A DNA stretch of 52,306 bases from CAYQQK01 sp964420065 (GCA_964420065.1 CAYQQK010000016.1:1-52306); one strand, 5' to 3'; shown: positions 43,154 through 52,179, numbered from the stretch's first letter. Numbers and translations: made by a program. Notes: generated from the sequence alone by a model not told the origin.

Positions 43154-44315
43154 TTACCCGGGAATTGTCGGATCGGCCGGCCGCGAGAGCTTTTCGGCAA
43201 TTGTTTTATGGTAGAAGAGCAAAATTGCAGGCGTCAGCAAGAACAGCAGCCGCCCAAAAATGGTATTGGCAAAGAGGATCAACGCCCCGAGCCAGCGGTT
43301 TCGGCCGCTGTAAACGCCGAGGATTGCCTCCCGTTTTACCTCCTTGATCATAGACCCGGGCTGAGACAGGGGCGGGTAGTAGTCGATATCTGCCTGAAAC
43401 AGGGTCCCCTCTCCCGCCCCGCTTCCCCCCTCACCGATACCGGTAACCCGTTCAACATAGATCACATGGTTCTCCTCAAACAGGATAATTTGCCCGACCG
43501 TGATCGGGTCATCACCATCAATTTCGTCAAAAAAGGCGAGGTCGTTGGGCATGATTGCCGGTTTCATGGTATTGGACTTGAAGACATAAGGAATGACCCC
43601 GTGGATGGAAACCTCCCGGCCAAAAGTCGAGGCATTGATCACCAGAATCATGATATTAATCGACAGGGCAGTCATAATAAACACGATCAAAAACGCAGTC
43701 ACAGCAACATCAAAGATCATTCTGCACCGCGCAATTCTTTCACCGGTATCCAGCGATTTTTTGCGCCCGGTTTTGTCATCCACCAAAACAACAGACTGGC
43801 CGGCGGGCAAAACTGCTTCGTAGTTATCGTCAGTAAGATTGTAGTACCAGGCCAGGTTATGAGCCTTGATGATACAGACCAGGACAGAAACCAGGATAAT
43901 CACTACCACGACCGGCAGGTAGCGTGACCGGTTCAGGTCAAACAGGTTGTGGATGTTCTGCATGGCCACCCGGTTCGTTAACAGTGTGAAGAAGCCGAGT
44001 TTGGACTTGAGGAAGAATAAAAACACAAACGAGAATAAAATGACGTAGCGGGCATTGGCCACGGTCTTGATAAATGGTGAAACCGTCATCGAAATGGTAA
44101 CAAGCACAAAGAGATCAATCAACCCGGCCAAATATAGTGCGGAAAAGTAGGCCGGCAGAAAGTTGAACTTCAAGAAAAAGGTCATAAATGCCGTAAAAGC
44201 AAAACCAAGCGTATAGGTAAAGACAGTCGAAAGCAGCAATTTTTGCTGTTTTAAAAAATAATCCTTTACGTCTTCCTACATCTTCCCATTTGGCAGGTTT
44301 ATTGATTGCATCCAT
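43154..44315 (-). pseudogene. Signal-peptidase-like membrane protein with N-terminal frameshift
   Basis: The main frame (43154-44239, 361 residues) has several transmembrane helices and an S26-type domain with SNTMKPAIMPNDLAFF and HVIYVERVTG, like ER-type/SipW signal peptidases. The residue before the conserved Met is Thr, where the nucleophilic Ser is expected. The frame opens at a TTG (44239) without a ribosome binding site. A different frame from ATG 44315 encodes MDAINKPAKWEDVGRRKGLF and would continue into the main frame if one T were removed from the T6 run (44258-44253). Either the gene is broken, or the run contains a sequencing error. The product may not be a working peptidase. Confidence 0.6.
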
Positions 44316-44435
44316 TCATTCTTGGCAATGAGTAGATCATGGTGGCTTCAACACACAGATACAAATAAAGGCAAAATAAAAAGCAAAAAGTCGGTCATAT
44401 TATGATTATAAGTTTGATTGAAAGGGGCTTAATGG

Positions 44436-44708
44436 ATGACAGAAGTTAGGTGCACTGTTAACAGTTGCAAATTTTGGGGCGAAGGAGAAGTTTGCCTGGC
44501 AGATACCATCTGGGTGAATAATGATCTGACTGCTGGTTCCGGTGATGACCTCCCCTTTGTTTTGGATACAGAACTTGCGGGTGATCTGGAAACCGATCAG
44601 TCCTCTCCGGCTCAAACTTCACGGCACACCTGTTGTGAAACCATGCGTCCCCGGCATCGGGAAGAACAAAATGATCTGCCCGGTCCCGAACGCGGGTGTT
44701 ACAGTTAA
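44436..44708 (+). CDS. DUF1540 cysteine-rich small protein (long form)
   Basis: A 90-residue protein with the DUF1540 pattern: CTVNSCKFWGEGEVCLAD near the N-terminus and TCCETMRP near residues 65-72. The two halves are separated by an acidic insert of roughly 25 residues that the second DUF1540 gene in the window lacks. Cysteine spacing suggests metal binding. The family is common in spore-forming clostridia; its function is unknown. It starts at ATG 44436 behind GAAAGGGG. A CATATTA at 44396-44402 resembles a forespore-sigma -10 box, but weakly. Confidence 0.8.
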   Translation: MTEVRCTVNSCKFWGEGEVCLADTIWVNNDLTAGSGDDLPFVLDTELAGDLETDQSSPAQTSRHTCCETMRPRHREEQNDLPGPERGCYS

Positions 44709-44766
44709 AGTTAACCATGCACTGCAGGAAAATTCAAAGGTTGGTTTCCCTGCGGTGCTTCCAAGT

Positions 44767-45093
44767 TCATGACCGCCTTTTTTTCCTTCTACGCTGCGGT
44801 ACTTTTACCACAGGCAGGAGAGCGGCAATGACCTCCGCCACCAGGCCCCGGTCTTCAATATCCAGGATGTAGTGTTCTTTTGCACCATCATAGGGGCTGC
44901 CCTTATCGGCATTTTCCATTAGACGATCAAGAACAGGCAAAATTTTTACGTAAACAGTATTATCGCAAACAAGGAGAACGGGCTTGTCGTCGATGTAGAC
45001 CAGATATTCACCGAACATCCTTTTGTCGCAAAGGAAGCCGGAGCCCTCAACCTGCTCGCAGACATAATCTATAAAATCGGCTGTTGTGGCCAT
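44767..45093 (-). CDS. TfoX N-terminal domain protein
   Basis: A 108-residue protein of the TfoX_N family, recognised from FIDYVCEQ, KRMFGEYLVYIDDKPVLLVC and a basic tail (RRRKKRRS). TfoX/Sxy regulates competence in Gammaproteobacteria, but stand-alone N-terminal-domain proteins in Firmicutes have no assigned role. It stands alone on the minus strand in the accessory patch. Confidence 0.85.
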   Translation of the reverse strand: MATTADFIDYVCEQVEGSGFLCDKRMFGEYLVYIDDKPVLLVCDNTVYVKILPVLDRLMENADKGSPYDGAKEHYILDIEDRGLVAEVIAALLPVVKVPQRRRKKRRS

Positions 45094-45122
45094 CTCAACC
45101 TCCCCGGCTAATCAAAAGGTTT

Positions 45123-45263
45123 TTAAGATGCCTGACCGGCTTGTGTTAGATCGATCGACTTGATTTTGACATGAGGGTAAATGCTGGTGACCATCCAGGC
45201 GTAAAGCAGCCCCGGGGCACTACGATCGGTATTGTATTTGGCCCTGCCGCTGGCCTTGTCGGC
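45123..45263 (-). pseudogene. Fragment of a xanthine dehydrogenase-family molybdenum-binding subunit
   Basis: A 46-codon segment ending in TAA reads ADKASGRAKYNT...APGLLYAW...PHVKIKSIDLTQAG. This matches the a/b-hammerhead start of molybdenum hydroxylase large subunits (usual form VTGRAKY...PGMLYAK...HARIKSID). The normal protein is over 700 residues, so only a stub is left. Its upstream end adjoins a GGGGACAGGGGGACGG remnant, which may mark the break. Confidence 0.55.
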
Positions 45264-45270
45264 TGATTGC

Positions 45271-45286
45271 CGTCCCCCTGTCCCCT
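45271..45286. repeat. GTCCCC-type repeat remnant
   Basis: CGTCCCCCTGTCCCC, the same type as the palindromic remnant at 41671-41713, abuts the molybdenum-hydroxylase fragment. Confidence 0.4.
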
Positions 45287-45333
45287 TAGATAGGAGTAAT
45301 CAAGGGATAACCCCGGCATAAAGATGTATTGTC

Positions 45334-46695
45334 ATGAGCAGCAAACATAGGTTTTCCACCGGGGTTTTGATCCGGGGCACGGCGTTACTGACGGTAGCCG
45401 GAATGTTGACCCGTTTGTTGGGTCTTCTAAACCGGGTCTGCCTTTCGCGCCTGATTGGCGCGGAGGGTCTGGGTCTGTTTCAGATGGTGACTCCCTTTTA
45501 TGTTCTTTTGGCGGTGATGGTAAGCCTGGGCTTGCCCGGTGCAGTGACAAAGATGGTGGCCGATTGCCACGCCCGGGGAGACCGGGCGGGGCAGGAGCGG
45601 GTACATCGCCTGGCCCTGCGCATCGCGGTTGGCGCCGCTTTGATCACCGCTTTTTCCTTCTGGATCATCCTCTTCCTCCCTTTACCATTTATTCCGGACC
45701 GGCGGATCCTTCCCTCGCTGCGATTGATGCCGCCGGCTCTTCTTTTTATTTCACTTTCGGCGATCCTGCGCAGCTATTTTCAGGGCCGCAGCGAGATGCT
45801 GCCGATTGCACTCTCCCAGATCTCCGAGCAAGTCGTACGGGTCGGGACAGGCTTGCTCGCTGTTTTCTATTTTCTTCCCTGCGGATTGGAGGCCGCCGCC
45901 GCCGGTATAGTCACCGGCATGGTTGCGGGAGAGATCGGTTGTTATGGAACGCTCCTGCTCTTCCGCCGCCGGAGAAACATTAACCCCGAACCTGACCGCA
46001 GCCGGGAGCCTTCCGCCCCTCCCCTTTTCCCGACCATGGCCTGCCTCGCACTCCCCATTTTGATCATCCGCCTCAGCACCGCCGTAACCCAGATGATGGA
46101 ATCACTGCTTATTCCGGCGCGGCTGCAAACAGCCGGATTTACCCCCGCCCAGGCTACCGTTCTTTTCGGACAACTCTCCGGTATGGCAATGCCCCTGCTG
46201 TTTTTGCCAACCGTTTTTCTTTTTCCGATGAATACCGCTCTGGTTCCGGCCGTGGCCGGTGCGGTCACCTTGAACAAGCGAAGGCGGCTGCGGCAGCTGG
46301 TGGGATTTGCCCTGGGGGCCAGCGCTCTATTGGGGATAGTGTCCGCAGTAGTTCTGTTTCGGGGTGCCTCCTTTTTAGCCGGGGCCCTTTACGGCAACGC
46401 AGCGGCAGCTCCCCTGGTGACCCGCTTGGCCCCTTTGGCCCCCCCGGCCTACCTCCAGTTTACAACCGCTTCCATCCTTTATGGCTTCGGCCGGCCCGGT
46501 GTGGCCGTGGCCAATGACCTGGCCGGGACTGCCCTGAGCCTGGTCATGATCTACTATCTCACCGCCGATCCCGCTTTCGGCATCGCCGGGGTAGTCTGGG
46601 GCTATAGCGCCGCCTTTATCCTTATTGCCGTCCTGGATCTCTATTGTATTTACCGCTTTATGACCGCGGACGCCTTCACTGCCCCGGGTTCATAA
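45334..46695 (+). CDS. SpoVB/MurJ-type polysaccharide flippase
   Basis: A 453-residue protein with about 12-14 transmembrane helices of the MOP superfamily (polysaccharide synthase / SpoVB group). It starts RGTALLTVAGMLTRLLGLLNRV and continues GLGLFQMVTPFYVLLAVMVSLG, typical of SpoVB. Relatives flip lipid-linked peptidoglycan or polysaccharide precursors, and SpoVB is needed for spore cortex. The ATG at 45334 has only a weak ribosome binding site. Whether it is the spore cortex flippase or a vegetative paralogue is not decidable here. Confidence 0.88.
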   Translation: MSSKHRFSTGVLIRGTALLTVAGMLTRLLGLLNRVCLSRLIGAEGLGLFQMVTPFYVLLAVMVSLGLPGAVTKMVADCHARGDRAGQERVHRLALRIAVGAALITAFSFWIILFLPLPFIPDRRILPSLRLMPPALLFISLSAILRSYFQGRSEMLPIALSQISEQVVRVGTGLLAVFYFLPCGLEAAAAGIVTGMVAGEIGCYGTLLLFRRRRNINPEPDRSREPSAPPLFPTMACLALPILIIRLSTAVTQMMESLLIPARLQTAGFTPAQATVLFGQLSGMAMPLLFLPTVFLFPMNTALVPAVAGAVTLNKRRRLRQLVGFALGASALLGIVSAVVLFRGASFLAGALYGNAAAAPLVTRLAPLAPPAYLQFTTASILYGFGRPGVAVANDLAGTALSLVMIYYLTADPAFGIAGVVWGYSAAFILIAVLDLYCIYRFMTADAFTAPGS

Positions 46696-46718
46696 AACCG
46701 GTCCGGTTGAGCCATAAT
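46689..46718 (+). promoter_or_regulatory. Candidate promoter and palindrome for the second DUF1540 gene
   Basis: TTCATA (46689-46694), 18 bp and CATAAT (46713-46718). A perfect palindrome AACCGG-T-CCGGTT (46696-46708) sits in the spacer and could be an operator. Confidence 0.4.
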
Positions 46719-46746
46719 AGAGGCGATCCTATCTGGGGGTGAAAAG

Positions 46747-46908
46747 ATGGCGGTAAAGATCAAATGCAGCGTCTCAAATTGCAGATTCTGGCAAGAAATG
46801 TACTGTGTCGCCGAAGAGATCGAAGTCAATTGCCATGACGGCAGCACGGAAGCTCAAACCTCCGACAATACCTGTTGTGATACCTTCAGACCGCAAAATG
46901 ACAATTGA
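46747..46908 (+). CDS. DUF1540 cysteine-rich small protein (short form)
   Basis: A 53-residue protein, short enough to be missed by length cut-offs. It opens MAVKIKCSVSNCRFW and ends TCCDTFRPQNDN, with the DUF1540 cysteines at 7, 12, 20, 43 and 44 plus an extra one at 29. It is the compact version of the gene at 44436-44708. The ATG lies six bases after GGGGGTG, and a terminator follows the stop, so it forms its own unit. Function unknown; metal binding is likely from the cysteines. Confidence 0.85.
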   Translation: MAVKIKCSVSNCRFWQEMYCVAEEIEVNCHDGSTEAQTSDNTCCDTFRPQNDN

Positions 46909-46962
46909 ATCGGTCAACCGGTGCTGAAGTATCAATCAAACCCACTCTGTGTTCATTAACCC

Positions 46963-47004
46963 TTCCCCCGGCGGGTCCTTTTCTACAGTCGGGGGAAACT
47001 TTTT
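46963..47004 (+). terminator. Terminator after the short DUF1540 gene
   Basis: TTCCCCCG (46963-46970) pairs with CGGGGGAA (46990-46997), followed within two bases by five T (47000-47004). The loop is 19 bases. Confidence 0.7.
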
Positions 47005-47084
47005 CCCGGTAACGGATCATTACACCCGAAAAACCAATTCTAGCTATGCCGGACGAAACTACGGCGAGGCGGGTTTGGGGTGTA

Positions 47085-47780
47085 TTATTTGCGGGATACG
47101 AAGTGTGCCTGCACCCGTTGCAAAAGAGAAAACAGGGTCATGTGCCAGCGTAGTCGAATGGCCATAACGATGAGCAAGAACAAAATGAACAGAGACCCGG
47201 ACCAGGCCCAGGGAGGAAGGGTTTTGGCGTAACGCAAGATCAACCCCAGAAATCCGGTTACAACAATACTGAAACCGATTGCCCCGGCGCTGAATAGAGC
47301 CCCTCCAAGGGCGGTATAGGCGATAAAAATAATAATGTTCATTTTTAGCGCCCCGGCCGGGAAGGAAATAAAGGTGCGTGTGACCCCGAAGAGCTGGCCC
47401 ATGAAGATCGAAAAGGTACCGTAACTTTCCCAAAACTGCCGCATTCGCGACTTGGCCCGGGACGCCTGCTTCCTTTGCAATACCCGTTTTCCAATCCGGG
47501 TGTTTCGGATCAGATATCCCGCGGTGCTGCTCAAGTAGCCCAGGGAGTATTCGAAGATGCTTCCCAAAGTGATTCCGATCGTGGAAGCGGCAAGCAAGGT
47601 CCAGAAGCTGAGGCGGCCGCCGGAGATCAGGGTTCCGGCAGAAACAACAACAATTGACGAAGCGAATGGAATCCCGGCACTCTCGGCAAACATGGCCGCG
47701 GCGATGCCGGCCGGCCCGTACTTGCGGACCAGTAGATCCAAAAAAGCAAAAAAAGCCTGGCCCCATTCCGCCGGTTCCAA
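47085..47780 (-). CDS. DedA family membrane protein
   Basis: A 231-residue integral membrane protein of the DedA / SNARE-associated (VTT) family, with the typical N-terminal FAESAGIPFASSIVVVSAG and the central GRxxGxTRTFxSFPAGALKM-like segment (FGVTRTFISFPAGALKM). DedA proteins recycle lipid carriers such as undecaprenyl phosphate or flip phospholipids. It is the last gene of the minus-strand run after the ROK kinase. Confidence 0.92.
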   Translation of the reverse strand: MEPAEWGQAFFAFLDLLVRKYGPAGIAAAMFAESAGIPFASSIVVVSAGTLISGGRLSFWTLLAASTIGITLGSIFEYSLGYLSSTAGYLIRNTRIGKRVLQRKQASRAKSRMRQFWESYGTFSIFMGQLFGVTRTFISFPAGALKMNIIIFIAYTALGGALFSAGAIGFSIVVTGFLGLILRYAKTLPPWAWSGSLFILFLLIVMAIRLRWHMTLFSLLQRVQAHFVSRK

Positions 47781-47801
47781 ACTTACGCCTCCGCGTTCAA
47801 A

Positions 47802-48740
47802 CTAATTATTATTAAGTCCTTTCATCAGGGCGTACATACCCCAGAGGCCGGCTTCCGGCTCGAGCTGCGCCGGAACGATTTGAAGAGGGGTCACCGCAAC
47901 CGCCGGTTCAATCGTTTTTTCTTTTATTGTGGCTGCGATGAGAGCAAGGAAATTCGGGTTGGCCGCAACGACCGTCCCTCCGAGCACCAGGCAGGTTGGA
48001 TTCAACAGTGTCACCGCGTTGGCCAGACCGGTGGCGATATCGGTAACCGCACCTTCAATGATATGTTGCGCCAAAACATTCCCTTGGGCGGCTTGACCGA
48101 AGACCCAGGCCGTGTTGATCGTTTTCCCCGTTTGAAGTCCCAATCGTTCGGCGCTCCGGGCGATACCCCTCCCGGAGGCCCAAGCCTCCAGACAGTCGAA
48201 CCCGCCGCACCCGCAGCGTCTTTCCCGCCCGAAAGGTTTACTATGACCGATTTCACCGGCAAAACCGTGACTGCCACGGTAGAGTTTGCCCCCCAAATAA
48301 AGACCGCCGCCGATGCCGGTACTGATGGTCACGTAGATCACATCGGTATGACCCCGGGCTGCCCCGAAGTGAACCTCACCCAGAACGGCGGCGTTGGTAT
48401 CATTTTCCAGGTAAACCGGGCAGGACCAGCGTTGTTGCAGGATCTGCAGCAGAGGAACCGGGCCAATCCAGCCGATGTTCGGTGCATGGTGCACCACCCC
48501 GGAGGGATGTTCCAGAAACGCGGCCACGCAAAACCCGATTGCACCCAGGCTTTTCAGGGCCAGGCCGGCCGTCCGGACCGCTTCTTCAACCGAATCCGAA
48601 ACCGTTTCAAGGACTGCTTCCACACCCTCACCAGCGGGGGTATTCCGGCGGAAGCGGTGCAGGATCCGTCCGGAATCATCCAGAAGGGCGGTCAAAATTT
48701 TGGTGCCGCCGATATCGACGCAACAGTACAGTGCGGACAT
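47802..48740 (-). CDS. ROK family sugar kinase (glucokinase-like)
   Basis: A 312-residue ROK protein without a DNA-binding domain, so a kinase rather than a repressor. The phosphate motif is VDIGGTKILTALLD, the catalytic aspartate lies in LENDTNAAVLGE, and the zinc-binding ROK signature runs from EIGH to RRCGCGGFDCLEAWASG. It is most like glucokinase, but fructokinase or N-acetylmannosamine kinase cannot be excluded. It starts at 48740 behind GGGAGA, 62 bases downstream of proA. Confidence 0.9.
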   Translation of the reverse strand: MSALYCCVDIGGTKILTALLDDSGRILHRFRRNTPAGEGVEAVLETVSDSVEEAVRTAGLALKSLGAIGFCVAAFLEHPSGVVHHAPNIGWIGPVPLLQILQQRWSCPVYLENDTNAAVLGEVHFGAARGHTDVIYVTISTGIGGGLYLGGKLYRGSHGFAGEIGHSKPFGRERRCGCGGFDCLEAWASGRGIARSAERLGLQTGKTINTAWVFGQAAQGNVLAQHIIEGAVTDIATGLANAVTLLNPTCLVLGGTVVAANPNFLALIAATIKEKTIEPAVAVTPLQIVPAQLEPEAGLWGMYALMKGLNNN

Positions 48741-48801
48741 AGAAGTCTCCCGTCAAATTAACTCATTTTTACTTCTATCCCGTTTATTTTACCCGGAACG
48801 G

Positions 48802-50055
48802 TCAGTCGCGCACGTGTCCTTCCCCGAAGATAACAAATTTAAGGCTGGTCAACTCCTTCAGTCCCATCGGTCCACGGGCGTGCAGCTTCTGGGTGCTGAT
48901 TCCCATCTCCGCTCCCAGGCCGAACTCGAAGCCGTCGGTAAAGCGGGTCGAGGCGTTAACATAAACCGCCGCCGCATCGACCGCGTTCAAAAAACGGCGG
49001 GAGCGCAGATAATCACTAGTGACGATCGCTTCGGAATGTTTGGTGCCATAACGGTTGATGTGGGCAATTGCCTCCTCCAGATCATCGACCACTTTCACCG
49101 TCAGAATCAGATCGAGGTATTCGGTGGCCCAGTCGTCTGCGGAAGCCGGTTTGACTCGATCATCATACTTTCGGGTTCGTGGGCAACCGCGGATTTCAAC
49201 ACCCGCTGTAAACAGGGCTTCCAGGGTTTCTGGCAGAAATGCTTCCGCTTCGGCCGCATGAACAAGAAGGGTCTCGGCGGCGTTGCATACTCCGGGGCGC
49301 TGCAGCTTGGCATTGAGGATAATTTTGCGAGCTGCTTCCAGGCCGGCCCCCGCATCAACATAAATGTGGCAATTCCCTGCACCGGTTTGAATCAGCGGAA
49401 TGGTAGAATTTTCGATCACGGTCCGGATCAGAGCGGGCCCGCCCCGAGGGATGAGCAGATCAAGACAGTCATTCATGCGCATCAGTTCCAGTGCCGCCGC
49501 CCGGTCAGTATCTTCGATCAGTGAAACGGAAGCCTGGGGTAGGCCGGTTGCTTCCAGACAGGTTTGGATAATTTTCACCAATACTTTGTTGGACGCGATC
49601 GCCTCCGAACTGCCCCGTAGGATGACGGCGTTCCCTGCTTTCAAGGTCAAAGCGGCGGCATCAACGGTGACATTGGGCCGTGCTTCATAAATAATACCGA
49701 TCACGCCGATTGGAACCCGGACCCGCCCAACCTGCAAACCGTTGGGACGGGTGGTCATCCCCAGTACTTCTCCGACCGGATCCTCCAAGGCGGCAATTTG
49801 GCGCAGACTTTCAGCCATGCCGCCCAGGCGGGTTTCATCAAGGAGAAGCCGGTCATGGAAAGCCATCGTGTAACCCTCTTTTTGTTTAAGGTTGTGCAGA
49901 TCGAAGGCGTTGGCTTCCAATATATGTGAAGCCTCTTGTTTTAGTGCCTCGGCAATAAGCTCCAGGGCCCGGTTCTTCACGACGGTCGGCGCAGTGGCCA
50001 GAAAACGGGCCGCTTCACGAGCCAGCCGTGCTTTTTCTTGAACTTCGGGATGCAT
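48802..50055 (-). CDS. proA: Glutamate-5-semialdehyde dehydrogenase
   Basis: ProA reduces glutamyl-5-phosphate with NADPH, the second step of proline synthesis. 417 residues, the usual length. The catalytic cysteine is in RPGVCNAAETLL; PIGVIGIIYEARPNVT and ILRGSSEA are family hallmarks. It starts at 50055 behind AAAAGGAGG, 36 bases after proB. Confidence 0.98.
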   Translation of the reverse strand: MHPEVQEKARLAREAARFLATAPTVVKNRALELIAEALKQEASHILEANAFDLHNLKQKEGYTMAFHDRLLLDETRLGGMAESLRQIAALEDPVGEVLGMTTRPNGLQVGRVRVPIGVIGIIYEARPNVTVDAAALTLKAGNAVILRGSSEAIASNKVLVKIIQTCLEATGLPQASVSLIEDTDRAAALELMRMNDCLDLLIPRGGPALIRTVIENSTIPLIQTGAGNCHIYVDAGAGLEAARKIILNAKLQRPGVCNAAETLLVHAAEAEAFLPETLEALFTAGVEIRGCPRTRKYDDRVKPASADDWATEYLDLILTVKVVDDLEEAIAHINRYGTKHSEAIVTSDYLRSRRFLNAVDAAAVYVNASTRFTDGFEFGLGAEMGISTQKLHARGPMGLKELTSLKFVIFGEGHVRD

Positions 50056-50091
50056 TTAATCAGCCTCCTTTTATGGGTTGATTGACTGAAT

Positions 50092-51246
50092 TTAATAAAT
50101 CACCAGGTTATCGCGGTGAATCACTTCCGGATCCGCCGGTCGACCGATCAAGGCGGCAATTTCCGAGCTGCATTGTTTTTTGATCAGGGCTATTTCTGCC
50201 GATGAAAAATTGGTCAGCCCCCGACCGATTTCGCATCCCTCCCGGTCAAAGACGGCAATGAGATCTCCCGTTTTGAATTCTCCCTTCAGGGCGGTCACCC
50301 CCACCGGAAGCAAACTTTTACCATCCTTGCGGAGGGCATCACGGGCGCCATCATCCACCACAACACTGCCCTGGACCACCCGGCCGAAGGCGATCCACCG
50401 TTTGCGGCGGTTCAGATATCGAGCTTGGGGACGGAAAAAGGTGCCGCTCCTTTCACCGGAAACAATTTGGTTCAAGATCCCGGGAATACGACCATCAGCA
50501 ATGAACATGCCGATACCGGAATGGGTTGCTATTTCCGCCGCCTGGAGCTTGGTGATCATTCCGCCGGTTGCCAGTTCGTCCCCGGAATCACCGGCCCAGC
50601 GGCGTAGGGCCGGAGTAATTTCATCCACGATCGGGATCAGTTTTGCTTCCAGATCGGTAGCCGGGTTTCCACTGAAAAAGCCTTCAACCGTCGTGAGCAA
50701 GATCAAAAGATCGGCTTCGCTCAGGCCGGCTACCAGAGCCGAAAGGCGATCGTTGTCACCAAAACGAATCTCTTCGACGGAGATACTGTCATTTTCATTG
50801 ATGATCGGGAGCACACCCCAGCGAAGCAGGGTATGGAGCGTGTTGCAAGCATTGAGGTAACGGCGACGGCTGATCAGGTCGGAACGAGTCAGCAAAATCT
50901 GGGCGACGATCAGGCCGTACTCGGCAAATAGCTTTTCGTAAATTTGCAGCAGCAGGCCCTGGCCGACTGCCGCCGCAGCCTGTTTCTCCGGAATGGAGGT
51001 CGGACGCCGGGTCATGTTCAGCCGCCCCATCCCCGCGCCGATCGCCCCGGAGGAAACCAGGATGATCTCTTTATCCTGGTGGTGCAGATCGGCCAGGTCC
51101 CGGGTCAGGCGTTCGATGTAACCAAGGTTAAGTTTGCCATTGGTATGGGTCAACAAGCGCGTGCCTACCTTGACCACGATTCTCGCCGGTCGCGTTTGAT
51201 GCAATGATGCACCACACCCGGAAAATCCGTTGTTTTTCCGTTTCAT
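50092..51246 (-). CDS. proB: Glutamate 5-kinase
   Basis: ProB phosphorylates glutamate, the first and feedback-regulated step of proline synthesis. 384 residues: an amino-acid kinase domain (VVKVGTRLL, SSGAIGAGM, NENDSI, GGMITKLQAA) and a C-terminal PUA domain. The N-terminus carries about 20 extra residues before RIVVKVG, with no strong ribosome binding site for the assigned ATG at 51246, so a later start is possible but none is clearly better. Confidence 0.97.
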   Translation of the reverse strand: MKRKNNGFSGCGASLHQTRPARIVVKVGTRLLTHTNGKLNLGYIERLTRDLADLHHQDKEIILVSSGAIGAGMGRLNMTRRPTSIPEKQAAAAVGQGLLLQIYEKLFAEYGLIVAQILLTRSDLISRRRYLNACNTLHTLLRWGVLPIINENDSISVEEIRFGDNDRLSALVAGLSEADLLILLTTVEGFFSGNPATDLEAKLIPIVDEITPALRRWAGDSGDELATGGMITKLQAAEIATHSGIGMFIADGRIPGILNQIVSGERSGTFFRPQARYLNRRKRWIAFGRVVQGSVVVDDGARDALRKDGKSLLPVGVTALKGEFKTGDLIAVFDREGCEIGRGLTNFSSAEIALIKKQCSSEIAALIGRPADPEVIHRDNLVIY

Positions 51247-51366
51247 GCCAGCCCGCCTTTTCTCCGTGTGAGGCCATCGGTTTGGACTAAATTTTATCGG
51301 AAGAGGTGATTTTATGCAATAGACAGACTTTGCCGGCGGTAAACCTGCCGATAATGAAGTCCCCTG

Positions 51367-52179
51367 TCAACCGGTTAGTTCTTCCGAACGGCGCGTTGCC
51401 GCGAGAACCGCCTTGATCACGGCGCCCCGAAATCCGGTTTCCTCAAGAGCTGCCAAAGCCGCACTGGTAGTCCCGGCCGGCGAGGTGACACGGTTGCGCA
51501 TTTCGGCCGGATGAAGAGTGGGGTTCTCAAGAAGCATTTTCGCCGATCCAGAGATGGTCTGAAGGGCCAGTTTCGCAGCGATATCCCGGGGCAACCCCGC
51601 TGCCACCCCGGCGTCAATCAAGGTTTCAGCAAAAAGATAAACATAAGCCGGGCCGGAACCGCTCAAGCCGGTCACGGCATTCATTAACCTTTCGGGAACG
51701 GGGACGGTCAACCCCAAGGGGCGCAAAAGGGCCATCACTTCCGTTTTTTCTTCCGGGGTAACGGTATCGCCCGGGCTAAGAGCGATCGCCCCTGCACCGG
51801 CAAGGCAGGGCGTATTCGGCATGAGCCGGATCACCTTGCATCCGGGGGGCAGTGCACTCTGCAGCATCACCAGGGTTATCCCTGCGGCAACAGAAACGAT
51901 GATCTGTTCCGGGCCAACGTATGGTCCTATCGCGGCCAACAGCCCGGCAACGTCCTGGGGTTTGACAGCGATAAAAAGGTGACGGCAATGTCGGACCAGT
52001 TCAATCAGGCCGGCTACAGCCTGAATACCGAGTTCCTGTGCCAGAGTGTTCATCCGGCCGGAATCAAGATCATAGACGTAAACAGTACCGGTTACGGTTT
52101 CCCCTCGTTCGACCATTCCTTTGACCAATGCCGAACCCATTGCCCCGCAACCGATCAGCCCGATCCCATTAACAGCCAT
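51367..52179 (-). CDS. proC: Pyrroline-5-carboxylate reductase
   Basis: ProC catalyses the last step of proline synthesis with NAD(P)H. 270 residues, the family length: Rossmann motif GLIGCGAMGSALVKGM, VKPQDV, and the C-terminal signature with SGSGPAYVY and RNRVTSPAGTT. The start is ATG 52179, behind AGGGGGG; a longer frame to 52260 adds 27 atypical residues. It leads proC-proB-proA, a complete route from glutamate to proline. Confidence 0.97.
   Translation of the reverse strand: MAVNGIGLIGCGAMGSALVKGMVERGETVTGTVYVYDLDSGRMNTLAQELGIQAVAGLIELVRHCRHLFIAVKPQDVAGLLAAIGPYVGPEQIIVSVAAGITLVMLQSALPPGCKVIRLMPNTPCLAGAGAIALSPGDTVTPEEKTEVMALLRPLGLTVPVPERLMNAVTGLSGSGPAYVYLFAETLIDAGVAAGLPRDIAAKLALQTISGSAKMLLENPTLHPAEMRNRVTSPAGTTSAALAALEETGFRGAVIKAVLAATRRSEELTG

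Noticed and set aside
46949..47167. A 72-codon plus-strand frame after the short DUF1540 gene
   Set aside because: It covers the terminator hairpin and runs into the opposite-strand dedA; no ribosome binding site.
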